Of a stretch of DNA of 64,000 nt, positions 59,539-64,000 are shown one piece after another. The translations under genes were made by a program, and so were the position numbers. The notes below the pieces were generated by a model. That model was not told where the DNA came from. It saw only the letters and a list, made by a program, of their open reading frames with translations, and did no database searches. The stretch comes from Ornithinibacillus xuwenensis. Its GTDB lineage: Bacteria > Bacillota > Bacilli > Bacillales > Amphibacillaceae. Each line of letters starts with the position of its first letter. Position 1 is the stretch's first letter. Where the stretch lies: the NCBI RefSeq assembly GCF_039614845.1, contig NZ_JBDIML010000006.1:157097-221096 (forward strand), in the 5' to 3' direction.

Positions 59539-62052
59539 ATGGCAAGTTTTCTTAAAAAATTATTTGACGGTAATAAAAAGCAGTTAGGTCGACTCCAAGG
59601 AATTGTTGATCAGATTGAGTCAATGGAGTCAGATATCGAAAAGCTTTCAGATGAACAATTAAAACAGAAGACAGAAGAATTTAAGAATCGTTATTCGAAT
59701 GGTGAAAGTCTTGATGACTTACTAGTCGAAGCCTATGCGGTTGTCCGTGAAGCATCTCGACGTGTATTGGACATGCGTCCGTTTCCAGTGCAGTTGATGG
59801 GTGCAATCGTACTTCATGAAGGTAATATTGCGGAAATGAAAACCGGTGAAGGTAAAACCCTAGCTTCTACAATGCCTGCCTATTTAAACGCTCTGTCAGG
59901 CAATGGGGTACATGTCATTACAGTCAATGATTATTTGGCTGAACGTGACTCAAAGCAAATGGGGCAGTTATTTGAATTCTTAGGGTTAACAGTCGGACTT
60001 AATTCTAATGGCTTATCGAAGGAAGAAAAACGAGAAGCATATCAAGCCGATATTACATATGGAACGAATAATGAATACGGCTTTGATTACTTACGCGATA
60101 ATATGGTTTTATACAAAGAACAAATGGTACAACGTCCATTGAACTTTGCGATTATTGATGAGGTTGACTCCATTCTAATTGATGAGGCGAGAACACCTTT
60201 AATTATTTCGGGCTCCGCTCAGAAGTCTGCGTCCTTATATACACAGGCCAACGCTTTTGTAGCAACGTTAAACCGTGAGACGGATTATTCCTATGATGAA
60301 AAGACGAAAGGTGTCCAGCTTACTGAAGAAGGTATTAATAAAGCAGAGCGTTATTTCGCTGTTGAAAATCTGTTTGATTTAAATCACGTTTCCATAACAC
60401 ATCATATTGGTCAGGCACTACGTGCACACGTATCCATGCATCGAGATACGGATTATGTGGTAGAAGAGGGAGAAGTAGTTATTGTTGACCAATTCACAGG
60501 TCGTCTAATGAAGGGCCGTCGTTATAGTGATGGTCTTCACCAAGCTATTGAAGCAAAAGAAGGCTTGAAAATCCAGAATGAAAGCATGACACTTGCTTCC
60601 ATTACATTCCAGAATTTCTTCCGTATGTATAATAAACTAGCTGGAATGACTGGTACAGCCAAAACAGAAGAAGAAGAATTTAGAAGCATCTATAACATGA
60701 ATGTAGTTGCAATTCCTACTAATAAACCAGTAGAAAGAAATGATCGACCTGATAAGATTTACAAAACAATTGAAGGTAAGTTTAAATCAGTTGTCGAGGA
60801 TATAAAAGCTCGTAATCAGGAAGGACAGCCAGTATTGGTTGGTACTGTAGCAGTAGAAACATCTGAAGTAATCTCACAGCTGTTGAAAAAAGCTGGCGTT
60901 AAGCACAATGTTTTAAATGCGAAAAATCACTTCCGAGAAGCAGAAATTATTGAACAGGCTGGTCAAAAAGGAGCAGTAACAATTGCAACGAATATGGCTG
61001 GACGTGGTACAGATATTAAACTAGGTGAAGGTGTAATAGAGCTTGGTGGCTTGGCGGTAATTGGTACTGAGCGTCATGAATCAAGACGTATTGATAATCA
61101 GTTACGTGGTCGTTCAGGACGTCAAGGTGATCCAGGTATGTCTCAATTCTACCTATCCATGGAAGATGAATTGATGCGTCGATTTGGCTCCGATAATCTT
61201 CGGAATATGATGGATAAAATGGGAATGGATGATTCACAGCCAATAGAAAATAAATTTTTATCGCGTGCGGTTGAATCAGCTCAAAAACGTGTGGAAGGAA
61301 ACAACTATGATGCACGTAAAAATGTTCTATCCTATGATGATGTATTAAGGGAACAACGTGAGATAATCTATAAACAACGCTTCGATGTAATTGATTCAGA
61401 AGGAAATGAACTACGCGAAATTATTGAAAAAATGATTCATGCTTCATTAGAACGTGTTATTAATACACATACACAGGATGATGATGAAGATAAATGGGAC
61501 CTTCAAGCGATTGTAGAATATGTTCATGGAAACCTACTAAATCAAGAAGATTTATCTGTGGAAGCATTACGCGGTAAAGAAGCTGATGAAATAGTTGAGC
61601 TTATCATGGATAAAGTTCGTTCACGTTATGATGAAAAAGAAGAAGAAATTTCAGAAGAACAAATGCGTGAATTTGAGAAGGTTATTCTTCTTAGAACAGT
61701 TGATACAAAATGGATGGACCATATCGACCAAATGGATCAGCTTCGTCAAGGTATTCACTTACGGGCTTACGGCCAAAATGATCCACTTCGTGAATATCAG
61801 TTTGAAGGCTTCGCAATGTTTGAAGGCATGGTAGAAAACATTGAAGATGAAGTGGCGCGGTATATTATGAAGGCACAGGTTCGTGATAATCTTAAACGTC
61901 AAGCAGTCGTTAAAAATACGCAAGCTGTTTCAGGTGGCGGTGAAGAAAAGAAAAAGACCCGAAAGCCATTTGTGAAAAAAGAAGATGTAGGTAGAAATGA
62001 TCCATGTCCTTGCGGTAGTGGAAAGAAATATAAAAATTGTCATGGGCAATAA
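59539..62052 (+). CDS. secA: protein translocase ATPase SecA
   Basis: The 837-residue protein has Walker A M-K-T-G-E-G-K-T near residue 100, Walker B I-I-D-E-V-D-S near residue 208, and helicase motif VI R-I-D-N-Q-L-R-G-R-S-G-R-Q-G. It ends in the zinc-binding SEC-C tail C-P-C-G-S-G-K-K-Y-K-N-C-H. It drives Sec-dependent export. Length equals B. subtilis SecA (841). GAGGAGCG precedes the ATG. Confidence 0.98.
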   Translation: MASFLKKLFDGNKKQLGRLQGIVDQIESMESDIEKLSDEQLKQKTEEFKNRYSNGESLDDLLVEAYAVVREASRRVLDMRPFPVQLMGAIVLHEGNIAEMKTGEGKTLASTMPAYLNALSGNGVHVITVNDYLAERDSKQMGQLFEFLGLTVGLNSNGLSKEEKREAYQADITYGTNNEYGFDYLRDNMVLYKEQMVQRPLNFAIIDEVDSILIDEARTPLIISGSAQKSASLYTQANAFVATLNRETDYSYDEKTKGVQLTEEGINKAERYFAVENLFDLNHVSITHHIGQALRAHVSMHRDTDYVVEEGEVVIVDQFTGRLMKGRRYSDGLHQAIEAKEGLKIQNESMTLASITFQNFFRMYNKLAGMTGTAKTEEEEFRSIYNMNVVAIPTNKPVERNDRPDKIYKTIEGKFKSVVEDIKARNQEGQPVLVGTVAVETSEVISQLLKKAGVKHNVLNAKNHFREAEIIEQAGQKGAVTIATNMAGRGTDIKLGEGVIELGGLAVIGTERHESRRIDNQLRGRSGRQGDPGMSQFYLSMEDELMRRFGSDNLRNMMDKMGMDDSQPIENKFLSRAVESAQKRVEGNNYDARKNVLSYDDVLREQREIIYKQRFDVIDSEGNELREIIEKMIHASLERVINTHTQDDDEDKWDLQAIVEYVHGNLLNQEDLSVEALRGKEADEIVELIMDKVRSRYDEKEEEISEEQMREFEKVILLRTVDTKWMDHIDQMDQLRQGIHLRAYGQNDPLREYQFEGFAMFEGMVENIEDEVARYIMKAQVRDNLKRQAVVKNTQAVSGGGEEKKKTRKPFVKKEDVGRNDPCPCGSGKKYKNCHGQ

Positions 62053-62071
62053 CAGATATTGAACTATCTTG

Positions 62072-62100
62072 AAACACTCCCGGTTAGCTGGGAGTGTTTT
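62072..62100 (+). terminator. secA terminator
   Basis: AAACACTCCC (62072-62081) pairs with GGGAGTGTTT (62090-62099), followed by T and then CATG. It uses the same arm sequence as the terminator at 33245. Confidence 0.85.
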
Positions 62101-62149
62101 CATGAGTTGCTTTCAGAAATTGAACATAATAAATTTAGAGGTGAATTAA

Positions 62150-63248
62150 ATGGAGTTTGCAGAAATTAGAAATGAATTAGATAAGATGAATAACCGTATT
62201 GCGGAATTTAGGGGGTCTCTTTGACTTAGACGCAAAGAAGGCGCGGATTCAAGAATTAGAGCATGATATGACAGCACCAGGCTTTTGGGATGATCAAAAT
62301 GCTGCACAAACAGTTATCAATGAAGCAAATGTGCTAAAAGGCTTTGTTAATTCTTTTGAAGATATTCAAAGTCGACATGAAGATCTAGAAGTAACCTTTG
62401 AGCTTGCAAAGGAAGAAAATGATGAAGAATTATTTGCAGAACTTGAATCAGAGCTCACAAGACTTAGAAAAGACATAAATGATTTTGAATTACAAATGCT
62501 ATTGAGTGAACCTTATGATGCGAATAACGCAATATTGGAATTGCATCCAGGTGCTGGTGGGACGGAATCTCAAGATTGGGCTAGTATGTTATTACGAATG
62601 TATCAACGTTTTGCAGAGCAGAATAACTTCTCTGTCGAAACGCTTGATTATCTACCTGGTGAAGAGGCAGGCGTAAAGAGTGTAACACTTTTAATAAAAG
62701 GTCATAACGCCTATGGGTATTTAAAGGCTGAAAAAGGTGTGCATCGACTAGTTCGAATTTCACCTTTTGACTCTTCAGGTCGTCGCCATACTTCCTTTGT
62801 ATCTTGTGATGTAACACCAGAAATGTCTGATGATGTGGATATTGAAATTCGTACTGAGGATATTAAGGTAGATACGTACCGAGCTAGTGGTGCAGGTGGA
62901 CAGCATATTAATACGACAGATTCTGCCGTTCGGATTACACATATCCCAACCAATACGGTTGTTACCTGTCAAAATGAACGATCTCAGATTAAAAACCGTG
63001 AAGCGGCAATGAAGATGTTAAAATCGAAGCTATATCAGCTAGAAATTGAAAAACAGCAGCAGGAATTAGCGGAAATACGGGGAGATCAGAAGGAAATAGG
63101 CTGGGGAAGTCAAATTCGTTCGTACGTGTTCCATCCATATTCAATGGTTAAAGACCATCGTACAAATGTAGAAGTAGGTAATACGCAAGCAGTTATGGAT
63201 GGCGAATTAGGGCAATTTATTGATGCTTACCTACGCTCGCAGCTGTAA
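62150..63248 (+). CDS. prfB: peptide chain release factor 2, with programmed +1 frameshift
   Basis: Translation starts at the ATG at 62150 (M-E-F-A-E-I-R-N) and meets an in-frame TGA at 62222-62224 after 24 codons. The sequence AGGGGGTCTCTTTGAC has the internal Shine-Dalgarno and the CTT-TGA-C slippery site of RF2 genes. A shift of +1 there (skipping base 62222) continues D-L-D-A-K-K to 63248, about 365 residues in all. The S-P-F stop-codon tripeptide (I-S-P-F-D) and the G-G-Q catalytic motif (G-A-G-G-Q-H) are intact. RF2 reads UGA, so low RF2 raises frameshifting, which is autoregulation. Confidence 0.97.
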
Positions 63249-63422
63249 ATGTGAATGGTTTGTTCAAATTTTATTCCTAAATTTGTCAAAAATTCCAGTG
63301 AAGGCCGATAGTGCCTCACTTCTACCCATTTATTGGATAATTTGTGACTAGTATATTTTAATAATATGGTTATACTAGGAAGTGATAGAACTAACTTCAT
63401 AATGATTGGGGAGCGTTTTAAC

Positions 63423-63773
63423 ATGAAAAAATGGTTATTTACAATTCTATTCGGCTCTGCACTAGTACTTGGTGCATGTGGTGGCGAAGATGAAGCAGAT
63501 GATAATGGCGCAACAAATGATGCAGGAAATACAGATGGTGATGAAACAGTAGCTGCTGCAGAAGAACTATTTGAAGCAAACTGTGCAGCATGCCACGGAC
63601 AAGATCTATCTGGTCTAGGTGGACCAAACCTACAAAAGGTTGGCTCGGAGTACTCTGCCGATGAAATTAAGGATATTATTCTGAATGGTAAAGGCGGTAT
63701 GCCAGCGCAGGATAATCGTGTAAATGAAACAGAGGCACAAGAAATTGCTGATTGGTTAGCAGAAAAAAAATAA
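63423..63773 (+). CDS. cccB: membrane-anchored lipoprotein cytochrome c551 (CccB-like)
   Basis: The ATG at 63423 follows GGGGAGCG. The 116-residue protein has a lipoprotein signal with L-G-A-C-G-G, an acidic disordered linker, and a class I cytochrome c domain. That domain has the heme motif C-A-A-C-H and the distal methionine in G-G-M-P-A. It is a membrane-tethered electron carrier, probably delivering electrons to a terminal oxidase. It follows prfB as in B. subtilis. Confidence 0.95.
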   Translation: MKKWLFTILFGSALVLGACGGEDEADDNGATNDAGNTDGDETVAAAEELFEANCAACHGQDLSGLGGPNLQKVGSEYSADEIKDIILNGKGGMPAQDNRVNETEAQEIADWLAEKK

Positions 63774-63789
63774 GCAGTTTTCGGACAAT

Positions 63790-63859
63790 CCCCCTCTCAC
63801 TATAACCTTTATGGCTAAAACATAGAAGGGATAAAGGAGGGGGCTTGCTTGTTGGCAAG
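63790..63859 (+). repeat. cluster of stem-loops after the cytochrome gene
   Basis: CCCCCT (63790-63795)/AGGGGG (63838-63843) encloses CCTTTAT (63806-63812)/ATAAAGG (63831-63837). It is followed by CTTGC/GCAAG (63844-63859). It may terminate cccB and may mark the edge of a repetitive element. Confidence 0.5.
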
Positions 63860-63873
63860 CATTAGTGTTAAAC

Positions 63874-63952
63874 AAGAGGCTGGGACATAACTAGCCAAAA
63901 ATAAATGAAAAGTGGTTCCAAACATCAAAAAATGATGATTGGAACCATTTTT
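63874..63952 (+). repeat. GAGGCTGGGACATAA element with a large terminator-like hairpin
   Basis: GAGGCTGGGACATAA, a motif I know from intergenic repeats of staphylococci and other Firmicutes, begins at about 63876. It is followed by TGGTTCCAA (63913-63921)/TTGGAACCA (63939-63947) with an inner CATCA/TGATG, flanked by AAAA and TTTTT. The stem is a strong terminator and the unit may be a dispersed repeat. The window ends before its far edge. Confidence 0.5.
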
Positions 63953-64000
63953 CGTTGGTTTATTTTCAATATCCATTGGTAAATTAAATGTTTGGGCGGC

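Noticed and set aside
62150..62224. prfB as a pseudogene with a premature stop
   Set aside because: The stop sits in the conserved RF2 frameshift site and the rest of the protein is intact.
1..64000. CRISPR arrays, tRNA or rRNA genes, prophage or intact insertion sequences
   Set aside because: No regularly spaced repeats, cloverleaf or rRNA segments, integrase or transposase frames were seen on reading the sequence. No tool-based search was run.

Overview
The window is AT-rich, densely coded chromosomal DNA from a flagellated, Gram-positive Bacillaceae bacterium. Three things support this: the gene order degS-degU-degV-comFA-comFC-yvyF-flgM-flgN-flgK-flgL-yviE-fliW-csrA-flaG-fliD-fliS-fliT-hpf-secA-prfB, strong AGGAGG-type ribosome binding sites, and a TasA/SipW/SinR matrix locus. 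A halotolerant Oceanobacillus/Virgibacillus-like member is plausible but not proven. I see no rRNA, tRNA, CRISPR array, prophage or intact insertion sequence.

Layout. 1-2180: a cyclic-di-GMP-I riboswitch before a membrane PilZ protein, then the main flagellin hag under a sigma-D promoter. 2370-18828: a flagellin glycosylation island of two convergent operons, with a Maf glycosyltransferase, three Gfo/Idh dehydrogenases, an SGNH protein and a full set of legionaminic-acid-type nonulosonate genes. 19015-20814: a second flagellin that carries a zinc-metalloprotease domain (flagellinolysin). 21141-25514: motAB with an unusual leader, a chemoreceptor, and a second c-di-GMP riboswitch before an orphan LuxR-type regulator. 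25685-37718: metabolic and housekeeping genes, including a pyroglutamate salvage operon (pxpBCA, pcp). 37822-43521: an LCP protein, a class D sortase, tasA, tapA, sipW, a wall-anchored TasA-like LPDTA protein, then a third c-di-GMP riboswitch before sinI-sinR. 43590-50551: vanZ-like, yigZ, degSU, degV, comFA and comFC. 50590-58440: late flagellar genes and fliW-csrA. 58685-63773: hpf, secA, prfB (programmed frameshift) and a cytochrome c551.

How it fits together. The window is largely a motile-versus-sessile decision region. Sigma-D promoters drive hag, the legionaminate operon, the proteolytic flagellin, motAB, flgM-flgK and flaG-fliD. FliW/CsrA probably control translation of hag, and perhaps of the proteolytic flagellin, through GGA hairpins. 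C-di-GMP is read by RNA at three regulatory genes: a PilZ effector, an orphan LuxR-type regulator and the anti-repressor SinI. At sinI the aptamer strand is complementary to the ribosome binding site, which suggests an ON switch. High c-di-GMP would then give SinI, inactivate SinR, and release tasA, whose upstream region carries four SinR heptamers. The matrix locus also encodes a sortase whose expected LPXTA motif is present in a TasA-like protein, so the fibre may be covalently anchored to the wall.

The most notable items are the proteolytic flagellin beside a nonulosonate island, the sinI riboswitch, the sortase/TasA-like anchor, the motA leader, and a 12-codon leader ORF before secA.
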